A stretch of 64,000 bases of DNA. Source: Lachnospiraceae bacterium. Its GTDB lineage: Bacteria > Bacillota > Clostridia > Lachnospirales > Lachnospiraceae. Shown piece by piece: positions 51,963 through 59,609 of this stretch. A program made the position numbers and the translations under genes. The notes under the pieces are model-generated. The model had not been told where the DNA came from. It did no database searches and saw only the letters and a program-made list of their open reading frames with translations. The DNA lies in assembly GCA_029053015.1 (NCBI GenBank), contig JAIDHX010000036.1, positions 245,998 through 309,997 of the forward strand. The letters run 5' to 3'. How positions within the stretch are numbered: the first letter of the stretch is position 1; every line of letters begins with the position of its first letter.

Positions 51963-54470
51963 ATGAAAGCATACAACCATCTGTATACGTCACTTTCTTT
52001 TTTTGAAGAATATCTGGACAGCATACAACTGGACAAAAATGGGAAGTGCCTTGTCAGGATTCACAGCAGCATTCATACGGCCGAGGAGATGCAGCAGCTT
52101 GCAGAGGATATCAAGCGGCTTTTACCCAATGCGGTTATTATCGGCTGCAGCACATCAAAGGTAATCTGCGAGGGTGATATCGTGTCCGATGCATGTCTGG
52201 TTTCCATCACAGAGGTGGAGAACAGCGAATTGCGGCTGGGTATGTTTAGCTGCAAGGATTCGGCAGGAGCGGACAGGCCGGGAGAGTCGCTGTGCAGGGA
52301 AGTGGCGGATGCGCTGTTAAAGGACGGCGAAGAACTGATGCTGGTATTTTTCCCGGTGACATACTACAGGACTGCTAAATTTGTCTGGCATATGAATAAC
52401 CGGTATCCGGCGCTTAAGATGATAGGCGGCGTTGCCTATGTTGAGGCGGGTGTGCAGGAGACGGATGGCAGGGCGTATGTTCTGGCGGGCACGCAGGTGT
52501 CTTCCAACGATATGGCTGCGGTTGTGATAAGCGGTTCTGCCCTGTCCGTGTATGAAAATGCCATTTGCGGTGTGGAGAGTGTAGGGAAAAGCTACGAAGT
52601 GACCAAGGTGCATGAGCATTATCTGGATGAGATAGAGGGCGAGGATGCTGCCGGCTGGTATGAAAATCTGCTTGGTGTGGAGGAACTGAAAAGGGATCCG
52701 CTTCTGGCAGGCATATTCCCTTTGGTTCGGGAGGATTTTTCACAGATTGCCTATAATCTGATTTATGAGCCTTTCGAGATACTGCCGGAGCCATGGAAAT
52801 CAGAACAACGCAGCCGGCTCAATTTCTTTACGGAGCTTGCGCCCGGAATGAAATTTTTCCTGAGTTATTTTGACCCGCAGAAGATTGTCAGCCAGTTGAG
52901 TGAAGTATACAAGGATTTAAGAGAGAAGCCGGTGGAGGCGATGTTTGCCTATGAGTGCCTCTCAAGGAGCTGGATACTGCATGACTGTGCAAAATGGGAG
53001 GTCAGCCAGTTTTTTACCACAAATATGAGCGGCGCCATGCTGTCCGGTGAAATTATCAATATAGGCGGCAAAAATACATATGCCAACTCCACCTTTGTGG
53101 TTGCCGGACTCTCAGAGAATCCGGATGCAAGGCTGGTTTTGAAGAGTAAGTCTTTACGGAATACTTCGGTATTGCAGCACAACAATGTGCAGATGATAAA
53201 TTACCTGCTGAAGATGGGAAATAAGCAGCTTAACAAACAGTTGAGTGACCAGCAGGAAAAGATGAAGCAGGCGATGTTTTACTGCTCGGAGCTGGGCCTG
53301 GACAACCAGACGCAGTATCTGTTTGACTGCGAGAGCATCAATCTGGACAAGATTGCGATTTTCACCTTGAAGAATGAGAGAATTATGCGGCTGTTTATGG
53401 GAAACGGCATGTTTATGGACGAGCTGAAGGGTCTGTACGAGGATGTAGGAAAGAGGTTCTTTGGAAAGAAACTGCATTTTTACAGCTATGGCGACTGTTC
53501 CCTGCTGATTGCAGCAGAGAACCATATGGGGGATGAAGCGTTTATTTCCTGCATGAAGGAAGTGTTCGATTATTTAAATGGCGTCAGCTATAAGGATTTT
53601 GTGTTCTCCTATCAGGGCGCGGTGGTTCTGCGGGAGCGGGAGCCGCTGCAGAAGGCGGAGGCGGCGCTCCAGTATGGCATTAAAAACAAAATCCCCTTTG
53701 TGCTCTACAGCGAGATGCCGGGTGAAGTGCTCAGCGTGAAAGAGGAGATGCATATGCTGCAGACGCTGCGTGAAGCCTTGGTGCAGGATAGAGTCGTTCC
53801 TTATTTCCAGGCAATTCATGACAACCGCACCGGAAAGGTCGGCATGTATGAGGCGTTGCTGCGTATTCAGGATGCGCAGGGCAATATTTATCAGCCGGGA
53901 CGCTGTCTGCCCGTGGCAAAGGATTACAATCTCTACGAATCCATGTCCATCATCATGATTAGAAAAGTGATGGAGATGTTCCTTGACAAGGATATTGCCG
54001 TGACTGTAAATCTCAATGTGCAGGACATCTATGACAGGGATATGCTGCGTATGATATTCCACTATCTGAAGGAAGCGAAGCATCCCGAAAACTTTATCTT
54101 TGAGCTGGTGGAGAGCGAGGAAATCAGGGATTATCAGTTTATTAAGCAGTTTGCGGACAGCGTGCATGAGTATGGCGCAAGGATTGCCATTGATGACTTC
54201 GGAAGCGGCTTTTCCAATATGCTGCATATTATACGGATAGACGCTGATATTTTGAAAATAGACGGAGAAATTATCAAGGAGATCTGCTGCGATAAAAACT
54301 GTCGTGAGTTTGTTGAGCTGATAAACGATTGGTGTACAAGGCAGGGCAAAGAGGTAGTGGGCGAGTATGTGGAAAACGAGGCAATCCAGAAGGTGATGGA
54401 GGAAATCGGCATAGCGTATTCGCAGGGCTTCTACTTTGCAAGGCCGCAGCCGTGGAAAGAGGAAATATGA
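51963..54470 (+). CDS. FIST-degenerate GGDEF-EAL cyclic-di-GMP protein
   Basis: The 835-residue soluble protein joins a FIST N/C sensory module (about residues 1-390, with AVIIGCSTSKVICEGD), a GGDEF-like region with YGDCS (509-513) in place of GGDEF, and an EAL phosphodiesterase domain (about 610-830). EAL residues appear intact: EALLR from 630, DDFGSG 744-749, KIDG, EYVEN and QGF. So it probably cannot make cyclic di-GMP but can cleave it. FIST domains are thought to bind small ligands such as amino acids. Its stop overlaps the folA start (ATGA). Confidence 0.9.
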   Translation: MKAYNHLYTSLSFFEEYLDSIQLDKNGKCLVRIHSSIHTAEEMQQLAEDIKRLLPNAVIIGCSTSKVICEGDIVSDACLVSITEVENSELRLGMFSCKDSAGADRPGESLCREVADALLKDGEELMLVFFPVTYYRTAKFVWHMNNRYPALKMIGGVAYVEAGVQETDGRAYVLAGTQVSSNDMAAVVISGSALSVYENAICGVESVGKSYEVTKVHEHYLDEIEGEDAAGWYENLLGVEELKRDPLLAGIFPLVREDFSQIAYNLIYEPFEILPEPWKSEQRSRLNFFTELAPGMKFFLSYFDPQKIVSQLSEVYKDLREKPVEAMFAYECLSRSWILHDCAKWEVSQFFTTNMSGAMLSGEIINIGGKNTYANSTFVVAGLSENPDARLVLKSKSLRNTSVLQHNNVQMINYLLKMGNKQLNKQLSDQQEKMKQAMFYCSELGLDNQTQYLFDCESINLDKIAIFTLKNERIMRLFMGNGMFMDELKGLYEDVGKRFFGKKLHFYSYGDCSLLIAAENHMGDEAFISCMKEVFDYLNGVSYKDFVFSYQGAVVLREREPLQKAEAALQYGIKNKIPFVLYSEMPGEVLSVKEEMHMLQTLREALVQDRVVPYFQAIHDNRTGKVGMYEALLRIQDAQGNIYQPGRCLPVAKDYNLYESMSIIMIRKVMEMFLDKDIAVTVNLNVQDIYDRDMLRMIFHYLKEAKHPENFIFELVESEEIRDYQFIKQFADSVHEYGARIAIDDFGSGFSNMLHIIRIDADILKIDGEIIKEICCDKNCREFVELINDWCTRQGKEVVGEYVENEAIQKVMEEIGIAYSQGFYFARPQPWKEEI

Positions 54471-54949
54471 TAGCTTTAATTGTAGCGTATACAAAAAACA
54501 GAGTGATTGGCAATAAAGGCAGGATTCCATGGCGGATTAAAGGGGAGCAGCGGCGTTTCCGCGAACTGACGACGGGCAATGTCGTCATCATGGGGCGCAA
54601 ATCCTACGAGGAAATCGGGCGCCCTCTGCCAAACCGTTTTACGGTGGTGGTGTCGAATACGGCAAGCTTTGAGGCGGAAAATTGTACCACGGCTTCTTCG
54701 TTAGAGCAGGCGGTGGAAAAAGCAAAGAGCCTGCAGCCGGGGAAGCACATCTATATTTCCGGCGGTGCAGGGCTGTATGGGGAAGCCATTGCACTTGTGG
54801 AAAAAATGTACATTACGGAAATAGAGGCGGAAATAGAGGGCGATACCTTCTTTCCTGCATTTGATGAAACGCAGTTTACAAAGGAAATTGACGAGAGGGT
54901 GGAAGGAGAAATTCCTTTTACCTATGTAACGTATACGAGGAAGGATTGA
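54467..54949 (+). CDS. folA: Dihydrofolate reductase
   Basis: The 160-residue enzyme reduces dihydrofolate with NADPH for one-carbon metabolism. It starts MIALIVAYTKNRVIGNKGRI with IPWRIKGEQ, then NVVIMGRKSYEEIGRPLPNR and ISGGAGLYGEA. Trimethoprim contacts cannot be judged. The ATG at 54467 overlaps the upstream stop by 4 nt, behind GAGG; the frame is open upstream within the preceding gene. argC begins 4 bp later. Confidence 0.95.
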   Translation: MIALIVAYTKNRVIGNKGRIPWRIKGEQRRFRELTTGNVVIMGRKSYEEIGRPLPNRFTVVVSNTASFEAENCTTASSLEQAVEKAKSLQPGKHIYISGGAGLYGEAIALVEKMYITEIEAEIEGDTFFPAFDETQFTKEIDERVEGEIPFTYVTYTRKD

Positions 54950-54953
54950 AATT

Positions 54954-55898
54954 GTGACAAAAGTATTTATTGACGGCAGCGAGGGGACGACGGGGCTTCG
55001 GATTAACGAGCGTTTTGCAGGCAGGGAGGATATCAGCCTGCTTACCATAGCGCCTGAGCTGCGAAAGGATTTGAACGAGCGGAAACGCCTGATAAATGAG
55101 TCCGACATTACCTTTTTATGTCTGCCGGACGACGCAGCAAGGGAGGCTGTTTCCCTTGTGGAAAATGAGAATGTAAGAATCATCGATGCATCCACTGCCC
55201 ACCGGACCCAAAATGGCTGGGCATATGGCTTTCCCGAACTTGCGCCTGCGTTTCGGGAAGCGGTGCGAACCGGAAAGAGAGTGGCCGTGCCGGGCTGCTA
55301 CGCATCCGGCTTTATTGCGATGGTGTATCCGCTGATACAGGAGGGGATTATAGCGGCGGACTATCCCGTCTCTGCATTTGCCATGTCCGGCTACAGCGGC
55401 GCGGGCAAAAAGACCATTGCGGAATATGAAAAGGAAGGGCGTTCGTCAGAGCTTGACGCGCCCAGAGAATATGCGCTCAGTCAGCAGCACAAGCATCTGA
55501 GGGAGATGAAGGCGGTCACGGGGCTTGCACAGGAGCCCTTGTTTTCCCCTGTTATCTGCGACTATTACAGCGGAATGCTGGTGTCTCTTCCGCTCTATGC
55601 AAATTTGCTCTCAAAATGTGCAGGCCCGAAAGAGCTTCACGGCTTTTTGGCGGACTACTATGCGGGTGAGCCCTTTGTCCGTGTAATGCCCTTTGGCGCA
55701 GAGGCGGAGAGTAATGGTTTTCTGGCGGCAAATGCAAGGAGCGGCTGGGATGGTATGGAAATCTACGTGACCGGCTGTGAGAACAGAATAGTAGTATCCA
55801 CGCGCTTTGACAACCTCGGCAAAGGCGCTTCCGGCGCAGCCGTGCAGTGCATGAATCTTATGCTTGGACTGCCGGAGGATACGGGGCTTAAGCTGTAA
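54954..55898 (+). CDS. argC: N-acetyl-gamma-glutamyl-phosphate reductase, short form
   Basis: The 314-residue enzyme makes N-acetylglutamate semialdehyde in arginine synthesis. It has the dinucleotide site IDGSEGTTGLRI, the catalytic C115 in VPGCYASGF and the His in QQHKHLREM. This is the shorter, type 2 class. It starts with GTG; AGGAAGG precedes it. The rest of the arginine pathway is not in view. Confidence 0.95.
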   Translation: MTKVFIDGSEGTTGLRINERFAGREDISLLTIAPELRKDLNERKRLINESDITFLCLPDDAAREAVSLVENENVRIIDASTAHRTQNGWAYGFPELAPAFREAVRTGKRVAVPGCYASGFIAMVYPLIQEGIIAADYPVSAFAMSGYSGAGKKTIAEYEKEGRSSELDAPREYALSQQHKHLREMKAVTGLAQEPLFSPVICDYYSGMLVSLPLYANLLSKCAGPKELHGFLADYYAGEPFVRVMPFGAEAESNGFLAANARSGWDGMEIYVTGCENRIVVSTRFDNLGKGASGAAVQCMNLMLGLPEDTGLKL

Positions 55899-55900
55899 GA

Positions 55901-55918
55901 GCCAAAGGGGAAGTCTCA
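55901..55918 (+). repeat. Left copy of an 18-bp direct repeat
   Basis: GCCAAAGGGGAAGTCTCA at 55901-55918, 2 bp after argC, recurs perfectly at 56920-56937, flanking the methyltransferase gene. Confidence 0.9.
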
Positions 55919-56007
55919 CAAACTTTTTTATAAAAAAGATTAAGGTATTTAGATTGGGAGATATTTGCTAAGCTATAGATATAAGATTGGAAAAAGGAGA
56001 CCGATTT

Positions 56008-56961
56008 ATGGACTATAGTAGAAAAATAGCAGAGCGTTTATGGAATATGCCGGATAAAGGTGAACTGGAAAGCCATCGTGAGGAAACCTTTATGGATGAC
56101 ATTATCCAGAAGAATCATATTGAAAAAGAATTACTCTCTAATCTGGAGGGGATAAAAACCGTATTTGACGGCGGTGCAGGCTGTGGCAGATTTTCCATTC
56201 TTCTTGCAAAACAAGGCTGTGAAGTGACACATTTTGACATTTCACAGCCTATGATAGATAAGGCAAAGGAATTGGCGGAGAAAGCAGGCGTTCTTGACAA
56301 AATAACCTTTGTAAAAGGGGCGTTAGAGGAGTTGGAGGAGTTCGAAGACAAATCGTTTGATATGGTAATTTCCTTTGATGCACCCATTTCATATACCTAT
56401 CCGAATCAGGAACATGTTATCAGCGAGTTGGTGCGCATTTGCCGCAAACGTATTATCCTAAGCGTGTCAAGCCGCCTGGGATATCTTCCATACTTGGCAA
56501 ATCCGATTCAAAAGAACCAATTCATTTTAGATGAAAATTGCAGCGATCCTTTTGTGAAATGGTGCATTGAAAATAAAGCAAATGCAGTTGAATCTTTCCG
56601 TTTCAATAAGGAAGCCGTCGGGAAGCTGCGGGCGGATGGGCTTATGGGCGGCGATGATGAAATTGCCGAGTATGAAAAGGGCGGTACACCGTGGTGCATT
56701 ACCTACACTTTTATGCCCGATGAATTGGAAAATATATTGAAACAGCTTGGGGTAAAAAATATTAAATTGGCAGGCCCCGGCGCATACGCAAGGACACTTC
56801 CCAATGAATTACTGGTGAAAATCATGAATGACCCGCAGCAGCGTTTGGAGTTTCTGGATTTTTGTTATTGGTACGATTCCAATCCCTTTGTATGCGGTAT
56901 GGGAAAGGATAACCTGTTGGCCAAAGGGGAAGTCTCAGGAGAGAGTCATGGAGTACTATAG
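56008..56961 (+). CDS. Class I SAM-dependent methyltransferase between direct repeats
   Basis: The 317-residue protein has SAM motif I VFDGGAGCGRFSILLAKQGC, an acidic motif II HFDISQPM and a motif IV MVISFDAPISY. The target is unknown; UbiE-like small-molecule methyltransferases are closest in pattern. A G+C-poor gene (19 of 60 bases in 56521-56580). It lies between two perfect 18-bp direct repeats, the right copy being its own 3' coding end. The ATG at 56008 follows AAGGAGA. It overlaps the next gene by 14 nt. Confidence 0.82.
   Translation: MDYSRKIAERLWNMPDKGELESHREETFMDDIIQKNHIEKELLSNLEGIKTVFDGGAGCGRFSILLAKQGCEVTHFDISQPMIDKAKELAEKAGVLDKITFVKGALEELEEFEDKSFDMVISFDAPISYTYPNQEHVISELVRICRKRIILSVSSRLGYLPYLANPIQKNQFILDENCSDPFVKWCIENKANAVESFRFNKEAVGKLRADGLMGGDDEIAEYEKGGTPWCITYTFMPDELENILKQLGVKNIKLAGPGAYARTLPNELLVKIMNDPQQRLEFLDFCYWYDSNPFVCGMGKDNLLAKGEVSGESHGVL
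56920..56937 (+). repeat. Right copy of an 18-bp direct repeat
   Basis: Identical to 55901-55918; 1,019 bp apart. It lies in the last codons of the methyltransferase, just before the next gene's start. Confidence 0.9.
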
Positions 56962-57475
56962 AGATGAAACAATTACGGTCAGAGATATGGAATATTCTGA
57001 TGCGGAGATTATCACGGCAGAAGAAATTGCGCAAGGATGGCATGCAGAGGCTTCAAAGTATTATACCCGATTAAAGGATGCCGCAGAGAGGCGTGCAGTT
57101 GCGCTGACGGCGGAATATAGGGGAAATGTGGCTGGATATGTGAACGTATATCCCCACAGTACATGGGGGGCGTTTGGCGGAAAGGGATATCCGGAAATTG
57201 TCGATTTCGGCGTTCTGGAAAAATACAGACGGCACGGCATTGGCACGAAACTGATGGACGTGGCGGAGGAAATTGCAGCAAAGTATGCCGATACGGTTTA
57301 TCTGGGAGTGGGACTTCACAGCGGATATGGGAGCGCCCAGAGAATGTATATCAAACGGGGCTATCTGTTCGATGGTTCAGGCGTGTGGTATCAGGACAAG
57401 GTTCTGACTCCCTACGCGCCCTGCTGCAATGACGATGATTTGGTCTTATATCTTTCTAAAGAATTAAAAAAATAG
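56948..57475 (+). CDS. GNAT family N-acetyltransferase
   Basis: The 175-residue protein has a GNAT core: NVAGYVNVYPHSTWGAFGGK, IVDFGVLEKYRRHGIGTKLM (motif A) and YGSAQRMYIKRGYLFDGSG. It may acetylate a small amine or an antibiotic. The ATG at 56948 follows AGGAGAG. It starts within the preceding methyltransferase (14-nt overlap). The open frame upstream is only overlap. Confidence 0.88.
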   Translation: MEYYRDETITVRDMEYSDAEIITAEEIAQGWHAEASKYYTRLKDAAERRAVALTAEYRGNVAGYVNVYPHSTWGAFGGKGYPEIVDFGVLEKYRRHGIGTKLMDVAEEIAAKYADTVYLGVGLHSGYGSAQRMYIKRGYLFDGSGVWYQDKVLTPYAPCCNDDDLVLYLSKELKK

Positions 57476-57509
57476 CTTATTTGAAAAGGAGAATGAGGAG
57501 GAAGTCAAC

Positions 57510-57974
57510 ATGATTTGTCTGACTGAAATCAATCAACATAACTGGCCGGCGGCGCTGAACCTGCGGGTGACCCAGGAGCAGCTGAGCTATGTAGCGGACC
57601 CGGCGGGCATTCTGGCTCGGGGGTATGCCTATCGGGACTGCCATGCCCGGGTGTGGGGCATCCAGCAAGACGGGGCGCTGGTGGGGCTGGCCATGGTCCG
57701 GGAGTTCGATGAGGAGCCTCTGGGCTATGAGCTCCAGCAGTTTTTGGTGGATCATAGGCGCCAGGGCCAGGGTGTGGGCACGGCGGCGCTGGAGCTGGTG
57801 CTGGACCGCCTGCGAGCGGAGGGCCGTTGGCCCACGGTTGAGGTGTGCGTCAAAAAGACGGACGCCCCGGCGCTGCGGGTGTACCAAAAGGCAGGGTTTG
57901 TGGACTCCGGTTATGTGGATCCAGAGGTGCCGGACGCGGTCAACCTGGTCTGCAAGCTAACCCATGAACTATGA
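57510..57974 (+). CDS. GC-rich GNAT acetyltransferase, probably acquired
   Basis: The 154-residue protein has GNAT motif A (VDHRRQGQGVGTAALELVLD) and ALRVYQKAGFVDSGYVD. Its base content departs from its neighbours: 41 of 60 bases are G or C at 57541-57600 and 46 of 60 at 57781-57840, against 30 of 60 at 57241-57300. CTG, GGC and CTC-type codons dominate. This suggests transfer from a GC-rich Clostridium-like or Oscillospiraceae donor. GAGGAGG precedes the ATG. The 171 bp downstream hold no gene I can see. Confidence 0.85.
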   Translation: MICLTEINQHNWPAALNLRVTQEQLSYVADPAGILARGYAYRDCHARVWGIQQDGALVGLAMVREFDEEPLGYELQQFLVDHRRQGQGVGTAALELVLDRLRAEGRWPTVEVCVKKTDAPALRVYQKAGFVDSGYVDPEVPDAVNLVCKLTHEL

Positions 57975-58145
57975 CTTGTATGCTGGTGCACCCCGGGAAT
58001 ATTGCCAATTGCTCGATTGAAGTTTCTTTATCCTGAAAGGTGCCGTATCTCAATGCTTCGTCTGAAAGCAGATTTATTGTTTGCGATGGGAAACACACAA
58101 GAACTGGAAAAGAAAGAGAATTAAAAAAGGAGCAGCGTTAACATC

Positions 58146-59609
58146 ATGAATTTCTATGAATTAGACCGGCTTTACGAAAGCAAGGCGGATAAGGAAAAAA
58201 TTTTTGAGGCAATGGAAGAAATGGGGCTTACCGCCACGGAAGAAAACAATAGAACCAGCACGCTTTTGCACATAGCTGCAAAATATGCCGATGCGGTCAT
58301 CATGAAAAAGCTGCTTGACGCAGGTCTTGAAGCGAATGCCAAAAACAAGTATGGCGAGAATGCATTGTTCAGCCTTGCTGATCCGAATGAACGCTATGGT
58401 TTCCTCCCTTCGGATGACAAAAGAACTTGTGCAGACCTGCTCCTGGAAGCCGGAGCCGGCGTTATGGCTCGCAGTGAAGGAGACGGTCAAACGGTATTCA
58501 CAAGCGCGGGCATGCACGGCCAATGGGAATTGATAGACGCTGCCGTTGCACATGGTTCAAAGCTCTCAAGAACCAACGAAAACGGCGAAAATGTTCTGCA
58601 CTGTGCGCTGGACTATGCAAAACAGTACAATGATCCGTCCGATGAAACAGAACGTGAAAATCAAGAACGTTATTTTCAGCTTGTGAAAATTCTTTATGAC
58701 AGCGGCTTTGATATGGATGAAAAGGACGGCTATGGACGCTCTCCCCTGGAATATGCAAAAGACTGTACCGATAAACGGCTTGCCGCTTTGATTGAAGGAA
58801 CTTATTCTGAGGATACAGACATGGCAGGCTTCACCGGAGGTCTGACACTTCAGGATGCGGTTGAGAGAAAAGATTATGACGCTATTCGGAACATAGCAGC
58901 TAACGGTTCTGATCTGAATGAAATTGCCGATGACGGCAAATGGAAAGGACAGACAGCGTTGTCGGCAGCCTGTTCCTACCTTGACGAAAAGGCTGTTGAG
59001 CTTCTGTTAGAATTGGGCGCTGACCCTAATTTTAAAAATTCGGACGGTCAGACCTGCTTGTATCAGGTTTTATCTGAAGGTGAAACCATTCATTATGATT
59101 TTGTTCAGAGAGAAGATCGGAATACTGTCTGCAAAAAGATTCTTTCTCTCCTGCTGTCCGCCGGTATGGATAAAGACGCCTCTATAAATGACGCCGGAGA
59201 TACAGCGCTTATTGCTGCCTGCCGCCGTGCAAATCAAAAAGATAAACTTTGTTATAAATTTGCCGCTGCTTTGATTGCGTCAAAATGCAACCTTGACGCT
59301 GCCAACCTAAAAGGGCAAAACGCCCTTATGCTTATTTCTTTACAGAACGGATCAGACGCAAACGAGCTTCAGATAGCGCTGTTGGAAGCCGGGGCAAGCG
59401 TGGCAGAAAGCGATCAGGACGGAAATACAGCGCTTCACTATGCCGCACGCAATGTAAATGACAGTGTTGCAAAAGAGATGGCTGAAATGCTCTTTGAGTT
59501 TGACTTTGCAGACACAGACGCTGTAAATAACGATGGTAAAACAGCTCTTGAAATTGCGACGGAGCAGGATAACGAGCCGCTTGTAAAGCTGATTTTAATG
59601 AATTCATAA
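58146..59609 (+). CDS. Ankyrin-repeat protein
   Basis: The 487-residue protein consists of about nine to ten ankyrin-like repeats with the G-x-TALH / A-A-x-x-G-x-x pattern, for example STLLHIAAKYADAVIMKKLL, GQTALSAACSYLDEKAVELL, and GNTALHYAARNVNDSVAKEM. It has no signal peptide and no catalytic domain. Repeats of this type bind other proteins; the partner is unknown. AAAAGGAG precedes the ATG. Its end overlaps the convergent kinase end by 6 nt. Confidence 0.9.
   Translation: MNFYELDRLYESKADKEKIFEAMEEMGLTATEENNRTSTLLHIAAKYADAVIMKKLLDAGLEANAKNKYGENALFSLADPNERYGFLPSDDKRTCADLLLEAGAGVMARSEGDGQTVFTSAGMHGQWELIDAAVAHGSKLSRTNENGENVLHCALDYAKQYNDPSDETERENQERYFQLVKILYDSGFDMDEKDGYGRSPLEYAKDCTDKRLAALIEGTYSEDTDMAGFTGGLTLQDAVERKDYDAIRNIAANGSDLNEIADDGKWKGQTALSAACSYLDEKAVELLLELGADPNFKNSDGQTCLYQVLSEGETIHYDFVQREDRNTVCKKILSLLLSAGMDKDASINDAGDTALIAACRRANQKDKLCYKFAAALIASKCNLDAANLKGQNALMLISLQNGSDANELQIALLEAGASVAESDQDGNTALHYAARNVNDSVAKEMAEMLFEFDFADTDAVNNDGKTALEIATEQDNEPLVKLILMNS

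Noticed and set aside
53574..54530. A 318-codon minus-strand open frame
   Set aside because: It is antisense to the EAL domain and has no start context.
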